Positions 33,751 to 43,962 of a stretch of DNA of 64,000 nt are shown here, in pieces (the stretch's first letter is position 1; the number at the start of each line of letters is the position of its first letter). The position numbers and the translations under genes were made by a program. Location of the stretch: the NCBI RefSeq assembly GCF_008369935.1, contig NZ_VTUZ01000038.1, positions 1 to 64,000 of the forward strand, given 5' to 3'. The stretch comes from Paraburkholderia panacisoli (GTDB taxonomy: Bacteria > Pseudomonadota > Gammaproteobacteria > Burkholderiales > Burkholderiaceae). The notes below the pieces were generated by a model, which was not told the origin of the DNA, did no database searches, and saw only the letters and a list, made by a program, of their open reading frames with translations.

Positions 33751-33768
33751 ATTGGACCATAGTCCAAT
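33751..33768. promoter_or_regulatory. inverted repeat upstream of ABM gene
   Basis: ATTGGAC-CATA-GTCCAAT is a perfect 7+7 inverted repeat with a 4-base spacer. Its position 71 bases before the ABM start suggests an operator for a dimeric regulator not encoded in the immediate neighbourhood. Confidence 0.5.
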
Positions 33769-34121
33769 AAGAGTAGCGGCCGCGATGCCCGCGCTCAGGA
33801 GCGCTGGCACTAGAACTGCTCAACCAATTTTCGCATGGTCGCGCTTCGCTTTAGTATATGTGCAATCTGGCAGCCGGCTCAACTATGTGGGGCGTAAGCC
33901 GGAACCGCCGAAAAATTCCGTCGGAAAACGTGATGAGCGACGTTTCCGGTTACCACGCCTATCCGACACCGTTTGCCGTACGCGTTTTGCCCGATCTGAG
34001 TCACTATTGCTCGGCAGGCGTTCCTCGTGTCGGAAAACATCGGTTTGGCGACAACCCCGCCGGCAGTGGCTTTTCGCTCACGACGGTTTTTTCGGCGGTC
34101 TGGGAGTGCAAATCCGGGTCG

Positions 34122-35004
34122 TCATGCAAGTACATAAAACAGCATGCCCGCTAGGGTGATGGTGACGGGAAGCGTGATGAGCCAGGTCATCGCGATCCTG
34201 AACAGCATTGTTCGGTGAACGCCTTGCCCGCTCGCGGCCATCGTGCTCGCAATGCCGGACGTAATAATGTGGGTCGTGCTGACAGGCAGCCCCGTCAAGC
34301 CCGCCGTGCCTATCAGCACGGAGCCGACGAGTTCGGACCTTGCTCCCTGTCCGGGTGTCAGGTGCTGACGGCCGAGGCACTCGCCGCGTTCGAACGACTC
34401 GCCGGGATCCGACCATAGTTTCAGCACCAAGGCACACTGCACTGAGTATGCGCACCCACCACGGTGCGTACTCAACCTGTGAGCTCATCGATTTGAGCAA
34501 TGCAGAAGCTTGCTGGCGCTGCGGTCCGGGCACGTTTTTCTGCTGGCTGACGTATTTCATCTCGGAGCGGATGTCGTACACGTATCCGCGCAATTGCGAG
34601 CGTGCCGCGCGTTCGCCGTCCTGTAAGGCCTCGCGTGCATCGAGCTCATGCGCCTCACGCTGTAGGGCGGGTTGGGCGCGCTGCAGCGCTTGCGCAGGAC
34701 GCAGGCCCTGCGCCTTCATATCGTCGCCATGTTGAGCGATCAGCGGCGTGGTCTTGGACGCATATTGACCCAGCTGCGTGACCTGTTCGGTCGCGCCTGG
34801 ATTGAGCGCGCAAGTCGTCGGCAAGAAACCGATGATGGTCATCAATTGAAAAAGGCGGCCGTCGAAACCGGAGGCGTCATGACCACAGATCACATGCGTG
34901 GAACAAAGGCATGGCCACCGGGCAGAAACCACCGCGACGATTTCCGCGGCACAGCCACGTGCCATGCCGCGGAATTTGCCACCTGCTTTGACGGGTTCAA
35001 GTCT
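34122..35004 (-). pseudogene. PiT-type inorganic phosphate transporter, truncated and frameshifted
   Basis: The 5' part reads GGKFRGMARGCAAEIVAVV (first PiT repeat signature) and later SSQVEYAPWWVRILSAVCLG. After a frameshift come RQHLTPGQGARSELVGSVLI, GTAGLTGLPVSTTHIITSGI and LPVTITLAGMLFYVLA (second repeat, C-terminus). The N-terminal third of a PiT protein is missing and STTH of the first repeat is damaged. Dead phosphate permease next to the intact phosphoesterase. Confidence 0.85.
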
Positions 35005-35006
35005 TT

Positions 35007-37019
35007 TCAGAACGGCCACCAGCCGAAGCCACCGTTATTACCCTGTCCATTGTCGCTGTGATGATCGTCCTGGTGTCGGTCGAATTGGAACGAGTCGAAG
35101 AGATCGCCGATGGCCGGCGCGTTGGTCGGTACGTACGGGTTGCCCGAGAGTTGCACCGGATTCGGCAGATTGTCGCGGCTGCGCTGCGTGATCGGAGCCA
35201 GCGACCAGTTGCGATCGATGAACTTGACGATCGACGCATGATCCGAATATTCATGCACCACGCGGCCACCGCGGGAATACGGCGACACCACGATCAGCGG
35301 AATGCGGGGACCGTCGCCGAAGAAATCCACCGGCTGGATGTAGCCCGAATCGTAGTAGCCGCCGCCTTCGTCGGTGGTGATCAGGATCGCTGTGGACGCC
35401 CACAGCGCCGGGTTGGCCTGGACCGCTTCGACAAGCTTGTGCACGAACGCCTCATACAGCCCGAACTTCGACGATTCGGGATGTCCGTCGAGCAGACCGC
35501 CCGGCTTCACGAACGACACGGCCGGCAATGTTCCGGCCGTGATATCCGAATAGAGATCAGTCGTGTCCTGTAAGTGTGCAGCGACAAGCGACGGATTGCT
35601 CATGATCGCAGTTTCGTAGAGGAACGGATTGCAGATATTGCAGTAGACGCTCGTGGATGGCTTGCTAACGAACGTCTTCCAGCCTTCACCGTAATACTTC
35701 CACGAGATGTTTTTTGCCAGCAGGGAATCCGCGATCGTGCGTACCGGTGAAGGCGGAATCGTGAAGACGCTACTCGTATTTACGCTGCCGTCGCCGTTAT
35801 AGCCTGGGTTGTAGTTGTTGAGCAGATAGTAAGTATTGGTCGCGCAGTTCGGGTCGGGATGATAGGGCAGCGTGCCGAGGTAGTGGCGGATCGCGCCGAC
35901 CCCAGGCTGCTTCGGGTCGGAGCAGTTGCTGTAGGTACCACCCGAGTAACCGTCCTGCGTGTACCAGTTGTTGGTGCCTGCCAGCGGATGCGGATTTTCG
36001 ATCTGATCTGCGGGCGGGGTCGTGGCGTGACCGTTGCCGTCGGTATAGTAGAGCGCGTCAGCCGTACCAATCATGATGCTGTTCGCACCCGTGCCACCCA
36101 TCACCGGCTGATGGTAGTTGTCGCTGATCGTATATTGACGCGCGAGCTCGTTGAAATATGGCATGTCGCCGGTATTCACGTTGTAATAGCCGAGTGCTGT
36201 CGAGCCTTCTCCCGTGGTCTGGTCCGTGAAGTTGGCTGCCTTCGGCTTGCCGTTCGAGCCGGCGCCGATCGACGTCTCGACCCACGCAAACAGGTCCATT
36301 TTGCAGCCGCTTGGGTTGTCGTACGTCGCATGCGAGACGTTGCAGTCCGATTGCTGCCAGTTCTGATAGAAGCGGTGCACGGGGCTGTTCATGTACTGAT
36401 CATAGTCCGGCCCCACACGGGAAATCTGATAGGGACCGTTCGGCAGGTTGAAGGTGTTTGCGCCGAAACGTGTATCCGGTACCAATTGCGGCAAGCCTGA
36501 AGCGCCGGTCGTCAGATGGACGAGATCCTGCGGCTTGAGTGCGGCCCCCTCCGCGGCCGTAGCCGCCACAAGGGTGGCGAAAGGCGGAGGACTGGTGTCG
36601 CTCGGAGCGGTCGCCACAAAGCCCGTATTGGGTGCCGGCAGTACGTTATAAGGCTTCTTGCCGGGAGGGCTCAGCTCGAAACGGTTGGAGTTGTCGGCGT
36701 GAGCGGTGTACTGTGCGGCTGCAATGAAATTGGGCCCGGGTTTGCCGTCCTGCGTGATGATGCCTTTGGAGAGAAGGTTCGAGACTGTTTGCCCACGCCG
36801 CGGCGTATAGGCGCCGAACACATGATCGAAGGTACGATTTTCGCCCACGATGACGATCACATGCTTGATCGGCGAGGCTGTGTGAATGGAGGCAGCATCA
36901 GCCTGCTGACTGGCGGAAATGGTTGGGTAGAGTGCGGTGCCGACCGCGAGCGCAGCTGCGCCGCATGTCAGAAGGGCTTGCAGGAGGGCCTTTCGTGGGA
37001 CGTTATCAATAGGCTTCAT
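35007..37019 (-). CDS. secreted phosphoesterase-family enzyme (acid phosphatase / phospholipase C-like)
   Basis: A 670-residue exported enzyme of the phosphoesterase family (PF04185 type). The N-terminus MKPIDNVPRKALLQALLTCG then AAALAVG is a signal peptide. The catalytic start is KHVIVIVGENRTFDHVFGAY (metal ligands Glu/Asn). Further landmarks are YTISDNYHQPVMGGTGANS, FVKPGGLLDGHPESSKFG, ILITTDEGGGYYDSGYIQPV and YSDHASIVKFIDRNW (distal metal-binding Asp/His). Close relatives are AcpA-like phosphatases and non-hemolytic phospholipase C. The C-terminus ends in a His/Asn/Gly-rich tail (about 20 residues, last WWPF). ATG 37019 has GGAG upstream. Likely releases phosphate from extracellular esters. 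Confidence 0.85.
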   Translation of the reverse strand: MKPIDNVPRKALLQALLTCGAAALAVGTALYPTISASQQADAASIHTASPIKHVIVIVGENRTFDHVFGAYTPRRGQTVSNLLSKGIITQDGKPGPNFIAAAQYTAHADNSNRFELSPPGKKPYNVLPAPNTGFVATAPSDTSPPPFATLVAATAAEGAALKPQDLVHLTTGASGLPQLVPDTRFGANTFNLPNGPYQISRVGPDYDQYMNSPVHRFYQNWQQSDCNVSHATYDNPSGCKMDLFAWVETSIGAGSNGKPKAANFTDQTTGEGSTALGYYNVNTGDMPYFNELARQYTISDNYHQPVMGGTGANSIMIGTADALYYTDGNGHATTPPADQIENPHPLAGTNNWYTQDGYSGGTYSNCSDPKQPGVGAIRHYLGTLPYHPDPNCATNTYYLLNNYNPGYNGDGSVNTSSVFTIPPSPVRTIADSLLAKNISWKYYGEGWKTFVSKPSTSVYCNICNPFLYETAIMSNPSLVAAHLQDTTDLYSDITAGTLPAVSFVKPGGLLDGHPESSKFGLYEAFVHKLVEAVQANPALWASTAILITTDEGGGYYDSGYIQPVDFFGDGPRIPLIVVSPYSRGGRVVHEYSDHASIVKFIDRNWSLAPITQRSRDNLPNPVQLSGNPYVPTNAPAIGDLFDSFQFDRHQDDHHSDNGQGNNGGFGWWPF

Positions 37020-38700
37020 GGATCTCTCCAAACGGGGATTGACACAGGCACGCCGAGAGCGGCGACGAGCGTGATGCGTCGCTTGCCGAGTGCGGCTTTG
37101 TATTACCGCGCGTTACAACGGAGAGAAAGTTAGGCTTGCTGTGTGTCCAACACGGGTCGGAAAAATGTCCATGTCGCGTGAGTCATGTGACGCAGCCGAC
37201 GAAAGCCTTTCGGCCTCTTTCGAATTGAATGATGATGTCCGACAAGATCAATATCTGTAACGGAGTCCTAACTTTCTCACTATTGGGCAAAACGTGGGCT
37301 TGGCGACTCGTCGCTGCTGTGACGGGAGGAGCCCGCCAATAAGATGCGGAGCGAAATATTGTCACATTGGAGATTGCTTTTCTGAATGATTGTGTCAGTT
37401 TTCTGAACGGCAGCCCGTCGAGCTGATCGGCTCGAGTCGGAACAAGCTGTCTATGGAGGAAACTTCGACAGTCTTATCAGCCTATGTACGGCTATTTTTA
37501 CTGTCGTGGTCAGTCTGGTTGCCGACCGAGAGACGCGGAAAAGTTCTTTCACGCTGTGCTGAGTGGCACGACGCCGTGAGGCGGAACGCCAACATGAAGG
37601 TGAACGGCAGTTGTAGCTCAGTTTTCTGTCACTCATGCTAAAGACCGTCGTACGTCTGAATGGGGTCGAGAGTACGCATCCGCTGGCAGTGAACGCGACA
37701 TTCAGGGCGACGGAGATCCGAATGGCAGAAAAGCGGCCTGGAGCCGCCTCGCGAACGGCGACGCCTGAACGTCGGCAATGGCCGATGAATGGCCGGCTGT
37801 GATGAAGCACTGAATGACCTCTGTGCTTTCGACGCTAACGCCGAATCCGTCGTGAGGCGGACGGCTGCAACGGGTCCGACAGCCGCCGATGAGGCGAATA
37901 CCCGCGCGGTCACGCGCGCACGCCCGGACAAGAAAAAAGCCCGCACTGGGGCGGGCCGGAATCCATGTGGAGCCATGGAGGAGACGGGCTCAGTATAAAC
38001 CCTGGATCGATCTTTCGCACGCTCGCGGTGGCAAAACGGTGCAACAAACGCTGACGGCGGCACCGCGGCCGGAGGCGGCGGCCCTGAGCAGGGGGGCGCG
38101 TGCCGCGTGGCGCGGTCCCCGGGCCGGCCGCAGCGGCGCGCTGGCCGTGATATGCGGCGTTATCGCCGCAAGCACGACGACACTCAATTTCACAGGTTGC
38201 CCGATTCCATTTAAATGTATTTTTTCGCGGACACCACAACTCTAGGAATTCCACGCACAGACTTTCAACAGTCATGAGCGACAGCCACCAAGTTTGACAG
38301 CCTAAACCCGCTTGACCTCGGGGTACGCACTTTTTTGTGCGGCGACAATAGGTATCGACATACAAAAGAGTCCGCACTGTTGAACGGCCATCCGCACATT
38401 CAGGCCGGCTGGCAAATCACTGCCCATCACCGCTATTTGCAGAATGCTGTCGTAGGTCGATCGCAAGCTCTGAAGCGACCCAGGCCGTAGCGCGGCGCTG
38501 CGATCAGCGTGGCTTCCCTGCTCGCATCCGGACGCCGTCAGCCATCGACATTCCGGAACCCATCGAGGCGCCATCCTGGAAGCCCGATGTTCGTGACCTG
38601 TTGGCCTAAGGTCTCATTGACCGGCCTGAAGTTCAGGGGTCATATTTTATCGGGGAGGTTCACGTGTCCGTAGTCTGGTCCGCGCCCTCGGAACTCGACC
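37020..38700. other. long intergenic region without recognisable gene
   Basis: About 1.7 kb. It begins with the promoter region of the phosphoesterase gene. Overlapping arginine/serine-rich frames exist on both strands but none has motifs or ribosome-binding sites that convince. A minus-strand intrinsic terminator at 37933-37956 is the only clear element, implying some transcript, possibly a small RNA, from the 38.0-38.3 kb side. Confidence 0.5.
37933..37956 (-). terminator. Rho-independent terminator (minus strand)
   Basis: Read on the minus strand: stem GCCCGC / GCGGGC with a 6-base loop followed by six T. No coding gene ends just before it on that strand, so it probably terminates an unannotated RNA or a decayed gene. 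Confidence 0.65.
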
Positions 38701-38730
38701 CATGACCGGCGGATTCGGTTCATCGAGCAG

Positions 38731-38759
38731 GTCGAGGCCGGTATTAATCCGGCCTCGAC
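38731..38759. promoter_or_regulatory. isolated hairpin
   Basis: An 11-bp perfect inverted repeat (GTCGAGGCCGG / CCGGCCTCGAC) with a 7-base AT loop TATTAAT, 320 bases before the DUF2254 gene. No T-run. Could be a terminator for upstream transcription or a structured RNA element. Confidence 0.4.
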
Positions 38760-39080
38760 CCGCGTGATCCGGCAATACTGGAGTGGCTGATCGACTCACC
38801 TGCTGGCTGTGCTGGATCTTCGATGCCGCGGGTGTCGACAGAAGCGACGCTGCTTGCGCCGGTGCACGTTGTGCATCGCGGCAAAAGCAGGACGGTGTGG
38901 GCATTCCAGCGGCGCTGGCCTGAACACCGACGGGTCGTCAAGCCGACGACCGAAGGACGCCACCGCAGGGTAGAGGTAGCAGTGCGCGCCCTGGCCGGAA
39001 AGCCTCGTCTGCCTGCCACCTGGCGAACCGCGGGCAACCCTGGTGTGCGCTGCAATACGAATCGTAGGGAGAGAGCAGGC

Positions 39081-40394
39081 ATGGACTGGAATCGCTGGTA
39101 CAGCTTAAAGAGCTACCTAAGATCTTCGCTGTGGACTGTGCCGCTCATCGCAGTCGCGATCTATGCCGTGGTGAAGCCTGTGACTGAAATGGTGGGAAGG
39201 TGGATGATCAGACACGGGACCCTTGATCCGAAAACCGGCTTTCTTGGGCTGTCCATGACTGGGGCGCGCTCGTTGCTCGGTGACATCGTTTCCGCAGACC
39301 TGGCATTTCTGGTATTTACGTTCGGTTCACTGCTCGTCGCAATTCAGGTGGCAGGCGGGCAGTACACCCCGCGGATCATCGCGACGACACTGCTGCGCGA
39401 TAACATCATCCGTGGCATCTCGGGACTATTCGTTTTCACGCTGCTGTTCGCCAATAGAACGCTAAGCTGGATGGGTGAGAATGAGGTACACCAGCTTCAA
39501 GTGTTCATTACAGCGCTGTTCGGATTCGCTTCCGTCGTTGCTTTCCTTTTCCTCATTGACTACGCCGCGAAGTTTCTGCGTCCCGTTAGCCTCGTGGCTC
39601 GCGTTGGGGAGCAAGGGATCGCGGTCATCGAGGACGTGTATCCTGCCCCGGCTACGGGTGTAACCACCTCGCCGGAACGAAACAAAGAGCGAGGCGCACC
39701 TGAGCGCATTGTTCGTCAGCGCGGTAAATCCGGCATCGTTCTGGCCGTGAATCTGAAAATGCTGGTGGCCAAGGCGCGGCGTGCTGACATCGTCATCGAA
39801 TTCGTGCCGCAAGTCGGTGATTTCGTCGCGGTGGACGAACCCTTGTTTTATTTGTATGGGAACTCTGACGCAATCGACGACAGCAGCCTGCGCACACTTG
39901 TCGCTTTCGGGACGGAACGCACGATGGAGCAGGACCCTATGTTCGCGTTTCGCATCCTGGTGGATATTGCGCTGAAGGCGCTGTCGGCGGCGATCAACGA
40001 TCCCACCACGGCGGTGCTTGCGACCGACCAGTTGCATCGACTATTGCGCATGGTGGGCAAACGGTCTTTGCATATCGAAGAGATAGCGGATAGGTCGGGG
40101 CGGGTGCGCGTGATCTTGCGGACACCCAATTGGGAAGACTTCGTACATATTAGTTTCCGCGAGATACGACAAAACGGCGCGGGCAGCATTCAAATCGCGC
40201 GGCGTCTGCGCGCGGCGATAGAGAACCTCATCCAGACCCTGCCGGAGCATCGTCATGACGCATTGCGCGTCGAGTTGACACTGCTCGATCGCGCGATCGA
40301 CTTGAAGCATCCGTTTCCGGAGGACCTGGCGTTGGCCCGCATCCCCGACTCGCAAGGGCTTGGAGGTTCGGCGGCCTCGACGGCAAACAACTAG
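39081..40394 (+). CDS. DUF2254 membrane protein
   Basis: A 437-residue protein with four N-terminal membrane segments (SSLWTVPLIAVAIYAVVKPV; AFLVFTFGSLLVAIQVAGGQ; GISGLFVFTLLFANRTL; VFITALFGFASVVAFLFLID) and a soluble C-terminal half. Landmarks QYTPRIIATTLLRDNI, ARVGEQGIAVIEDVYPAP and FAFRILVDIALKALSAAIND then PTTAV define DUF2254. Function unknown. GGGAGAGAGCAGGC before ATG 39081 is a good ribosome-binding site; longer frames upstream have no motif. It is 18 bases ahead of the carbonic anhydrase gene, so the two are probably co-transcribed. Confidence 0.85.
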   Translation: MDWNRWYSLKSYLRSSLWTVPLIAVAIYAVVKPVTEMVGRWMIRHGTLDPKTGFLGLSMTGARSLLGDIVSADLAFLVFTFGSLLVAIQVAGGQYTPRIIATTLLRDNIIRGISGLFVFTLLFANRTLSWMGENEVHQLQVFITALFGFASVVAFLFLIDYAAKFLRPVSLVARVGEQGIAVIEDVYPAPATGVTTSPERNKERGAPERIVRQRGKSGIVLAVNLKMLVAKARRADIVIEFVPQVGDFVAVDEPLFYLYGNSDAIDDSSLRTLVAFGTERTMEQDPMFAFRILVDIALKALSAAINDPTTAVLATDQLHRLLRMVGKRSLHIEEIADRSGRVRVILRTPNWEDFVHISFREIRQNGAGSIQIARRLRAAIENLIQTLPEHRHDALRVELTLLDRAIDLKHPFPEDLALARIPDSQGLGGSAASTANN

Positions 40395-40412
40395 CCCTTT
40401 CGGAGGCAAGCC

Positions 40413-41090
40413 ATGCGCAAGCTCATCATGGGCATCGTCGAATTCCGCGAGAAAATGCTGCCGCAATACGCGGAGCAGTTCAGCAAACTGGCACTTTCGC
40501 AAGCGCCTGACGCGCTCTTCATCACGTGCTCGGACAGCCGGGTTGTACCTGATCTGCTTGCCTCGACCCATCCGGGCGATCTGTTCACGATGCGCAACGT
40601 CGGCAACCTGGTACCGCCGGCGACCGCAGAGGGCGTTTCAACCGGTGACCTCTCCGAGGCAAGCGCGATCGAGTACGCAGTACTAGTGTTGAAAGTCGCG
40701 AATATTGTTGTGTGCGGGCATTCCGAGTGCGGCGCGATGAAGGCCTTGTCTACACGCAACGCCAAGCTGAAAACGCCGAACCTCGATAAATGGCTGTGCC
40801 ACGCCAACAACGCAGCGTTTCGCCTCGAACACGAAGGTCCGCTGGATGACAGGCTGAAACCGCACGATCAATTGTCGCAACTCAACGTACTTGTGCAGCT
40901 TGAGCATCTGATGACTTACCCGATCGTCCGCCAGCAAGTCACTGCCGGTGCGCTGGTATTGAGCGGTTGGTGGTTCGACATCGCGACTGGCGACATGTAT
41001 GCCTACCTGCGCACGAGTCGCTCATTCGAAATCATCGACCGCGCGATGGCTGACCGGATCATTGCGCGCCTTGCCGCACGGGCGCGGTGA
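40413..41090 (+). CDS. beta-class carbonic anhydrase
   Basis: A 225-residue beta-carbonic anhydrase. Zinc ligands and catalytic dyad are visible: FITCSDSRVVPDLL (Cys, Asp-Arg dyad) and VVCGHSECGAMKAL (His, Cys). MRNVGNLVPP and SAIEYAVLVLKV are family landmarks. Interconverts CO2 and bicarbonate in the cytoplasm. A GGAGGCAAGCC site precedes ATG 40413. Pairing with a DUF2254 membrane protein suggests a link to bicarbonate or pH handling (inference). Confidence 0.93.
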   Translation: MRKLIMGIVEFREKMLPQYAEQFSKLALSQAPDALFITCSDSRVVPDLLASTHPGDLFTMRNVGNLVPPATAEGVSTGDLSEASAIEYAVLVLKVANIVVCGHSECGAMKALSTRNAKLKTPNLDKWLCHANNAAFRLEHEGPLDDRLKPHDQLSQLNVLVQLEHLMTYPIVRQQVTAGALVLSGWWFDIATGDMYAYLRTSRSFEIIDRAMADRIIARLAARAR

Positions 41091-41572
41091 AGGTGCGTAC
41101 GGTAGACCTGCTCACGATCGGCATCGATGTACCGCCAATCCGCCATCTTGTTTCTGGATCATTTGCGGACAGATGATCGGGCACACGACGCGCCGATGCG
41201 ATGAGATCGGCAAGACATTTTTCAAGATCTATGATCCCGTGGTTATCTACGCAGCCCTTGAAGACGCGACAATAATGAAGCCGGTGCTAAGCAGCGCTTT
41301 ATCGACAGCGAATCGAACGTACGGCACCAGGTGTGTCCGGCGTGACGTCATCGCGGGTGGCGCCGCTGCGGCTGCACCTGATCGAGAGGGTGATGCAGCG
41401 TCGGGCTCTGCGAGCGAGGCCCAGGCGTCGCAGTCTGCCCAACGGATGTTGGGGAACGCAGATCGAATACGAAAAGCAGCGTTCAAATCCACGATGAACC
41501 TGAACGCTGCTTACCTTTTGAAAGGCTTTTTGCTACAGCCGCCTGCTCTATGAGACCGTCACTACAATCTGC
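41091..41572. other. no recognisable gene
   Basis: About 480 bases between the convergent carbonic anhydrase and hydrolase genes. No motif-bearing frame; a weak hairpin followed by five T near 41517-41535 might end transcription. Confidence 0.45.
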
Positions 41573-43364
41573 TTAATAGCTGATGCTGTTGTAACCATAG
41601 GTGCCGAGCCCATTTGCGTAGGAGCCGCTGAGATTCAGCTTGCCACGGGCATCCTCGCTTTGCTTGGTTTGACTGAGGAGCCAATCGTAGCTGTAAGAGA
41701 TGCCGTGGGCGTAGATCCACGTCGATTTATGGTCTCCGTTTGCAAGCGCATTCCAGTAGATGCCCAGAGTACTGGGCGTCTCTACCAAAGTCTTAAGCAG
41801 GGCGCTCTCGTTTGCCGTGGATGTGGTCGTCGGATCCCAGCTCGTATATGGGATTTTTACCTTCGCAAGGGTGCTGAAGAGAGTCTGGGCCTGATTCCAA
41901 TACCCGGTAGCTGTGGCGTCGCCGGTCATGTTGGTGGCAAGAATGTTGTCGTCGGAAATGGAGTAGTACCAGTTTTGCCAATCCGGGTTGGTGATAATTT
42001 TCCCGTCGTAGGGGTACGTGTAGTAGGTTTGGCCGTTATAAGTGGTGCTCTTGTTGTAGTTGTTGCCCCACTGCGAGCCAATCGCCCAAATGCCCGCGAA
42101 GTAGTTGTCGCGCTGCGCTGCCATATCCAGTAATTGCATACCGCCCATGGACTGGCCGGACGCATAGATGCGATTACTATCGATATTGTATTTCGAGGTA
42201 ATGTAATCCATGAGCTGCCAGGTCGCGGGTACGTATTCGTTGCCTGTCAGGTTGTCAGCCATGCTCTGGCCTGCTTGGGGTATCTGCGGAATCACTACGA
42301 TCAGTCCGCCGTAACCCTGAGCCTTGGCAAGCTGCTGTACCCTGTCTGAAGCATAGTTTGTCGCAGCCTGAGCCTCTGTCAGACTTATCACCGGGTCATC
42401 GCCCAAGCCGCCAGCATCCTCAATGTGCAGTACGACCATGTACTTCTTGCTCGGATCATAGTCGGGGGGTAAGTACATGCTGTACTTCAGGCTGACATTA
42501 TGGTATTTGCCGTCGTACTCGCTGAAGCAGTTGGTGGCCTGAAAGGAACTCCCTGCAACCATAGAGAGTATGGTTGCGTTCGCGTACGTGATTGAATGAC
42601 CGTTTGGTGCCGTTCCTGTATATGACGGTGTGACGTTATCCGTATAGAGCTTGTAGCCTTTAATGTCGTCGAGAGTATATGAGGTATCGTCATATACCTT
42701 ATACATGGTAGCCGAATGGCTATCGCCAAACGGGCTGATATTATAGTAATAGCCGGGCTGGTAGTTACTTTTCAGTGTTGTGCTGGGACTAATGGAGGTG
42801 TTGTCGTTGACGCTAATGGCCGTCTTCTGTTCTACACCGCCAGCCACGCCTTCTCTCCAGTCAGCGACAGAAGCAGACAGTTGGTAGTCGGTGTTAAGTT
42901 CGATAATGACATAATTGCCGCTTGCATTACCAACGCCGTTCGGGTCGATCGCGGGGGTGGAACTCACATAGACCTTCGTGGCGGCGCCGGGCGTTCCGTT
43001 TTTACGCGTGAAGCCAGGATATCCTGTATAGGGCTCATTTGCCGCAGCTCCCGTTGTTGGCCCACCATTCGAGCTCGCCACGTCATAAACGATCGGAAGA
43101 TTGGCGTAATTAAACACGTCGTAGGTGCCCAAGCCCACAGAGCCTGCCTGCTTTCAGCGTGTTGTTGTACTTTACGACGATTGCCTGAACTTTGGGGCCG
43201 TCCAGGTCTGCAAACGAAATCGTGGAGACGCTTGAAATGGCGTCGTCGGCCTTAATCGTTGTGCTTGTCAGCGAATTGCCAGCACCGCAGCCAGAGAGCC
43301 CCAATCCAACTATCATGCATGCGGCCAGGCATTTATACTTCTTCACACTCAATGCAACTCTCAT
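41573..43364 (-). pseudogene. secreted lipoprotein alpha/beta hydrolase, frameshifted by a 4-bp duplication
   Basis: Starts at ATG 43364 (GGAG upstream) with a lipoprotein signal, CMIVGLGLSGCGAGNS (lipobox LSGC). Frame one ends at 43110. The main domain continues in another frame from about 43140 to 41573: an about 150-residue N-terminal beta-rich region, then an alpha/beta hydrolase with YLPPDYDPSKKYMVVLHIED, IYASGQSMGGMQLLDMAAQ (nucleophile Ser in GxSxG) and NALANGDHKSTWIY (likely catalytic His), resembling PHB-depolymerase-type esterases. At the break the tandem GCCTGCCT (43142-43149) is present; removing one GCCT joins KAG to SVGLGTYDVF in one frame. Total would be about 595 residues. Confidence 0.75.
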
Positions 43365-43665
43365 GTGATTATCTCCAAGATTATGTAATTGACCATAACC
43401 CATGACCCGATTTCGTCGAGGGCTTTTTGTCTGCCGGAATACTATCTCCGGGGTGACTTTCACCGCTTCGGACAAAAGTAACTTTCACCAGAACTTTTCA
43501 TTGGATCGATGGTTATCCCGAACCTGTTAATCGGACGGAATGATGAACGGCGACATCTACAACGCTGCACGAGGCGTTGCTAACTCGCGGTCGAACTTCT
43601 GTAGATGCTGGACGACGAAACCTGGCTTTATGAGCTCCGGGGAGAGGAAGCGCCAGGCTACCGAG

Positions 43666-43770
43666 GAGAGGCGAGCCCCGCTTCCTCAGGGCATTCAGAT
43701 AGACGCTCTTGTCGTACAGTGTTCTTGCCTGCCAGCAGCGGTACCGGATCCGTATCCACTTGAATGCCAA
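43666..43770 (-). pseudogene. IS110-type transposase C-terminal scrap
   Basis: About 35 codons: FKWIRIRYRCWQARTLYDKS then VYLNALRKRGSPLL. This resembles the extreme C-terminus of IS110-family transposases (R..WRCW.....YD...). Both sides are unrecognisable. Low-confidence assignment based on this short stretch. Confidence 0.4.
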
Positions 43771-43962
43771 AGCAGCGGCATGATCTCAAACCTCGACGTC
43801 TTGCAGGCGACACTGCGTATGGCTCAGCAGCGACGCTTGCCTGGATGATCGGCGAGAAGAAAATTGCGCGGATTTGTCGCGACGAAGTTTGTCGACGGTT
43901 ATCTGGCGCTTGATCACCTATACATAGTCTCGGAACATGTTCACCAACCCACTGCCCTCGAA

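Noticed and set aside
37390..38574. Several 60-155-codon Arg/Ser-rich frames in the long intergenic region
   Set aside because: No motifs, no ribosome-binding sites and mutual overlap on both strands; treated as non-coding.
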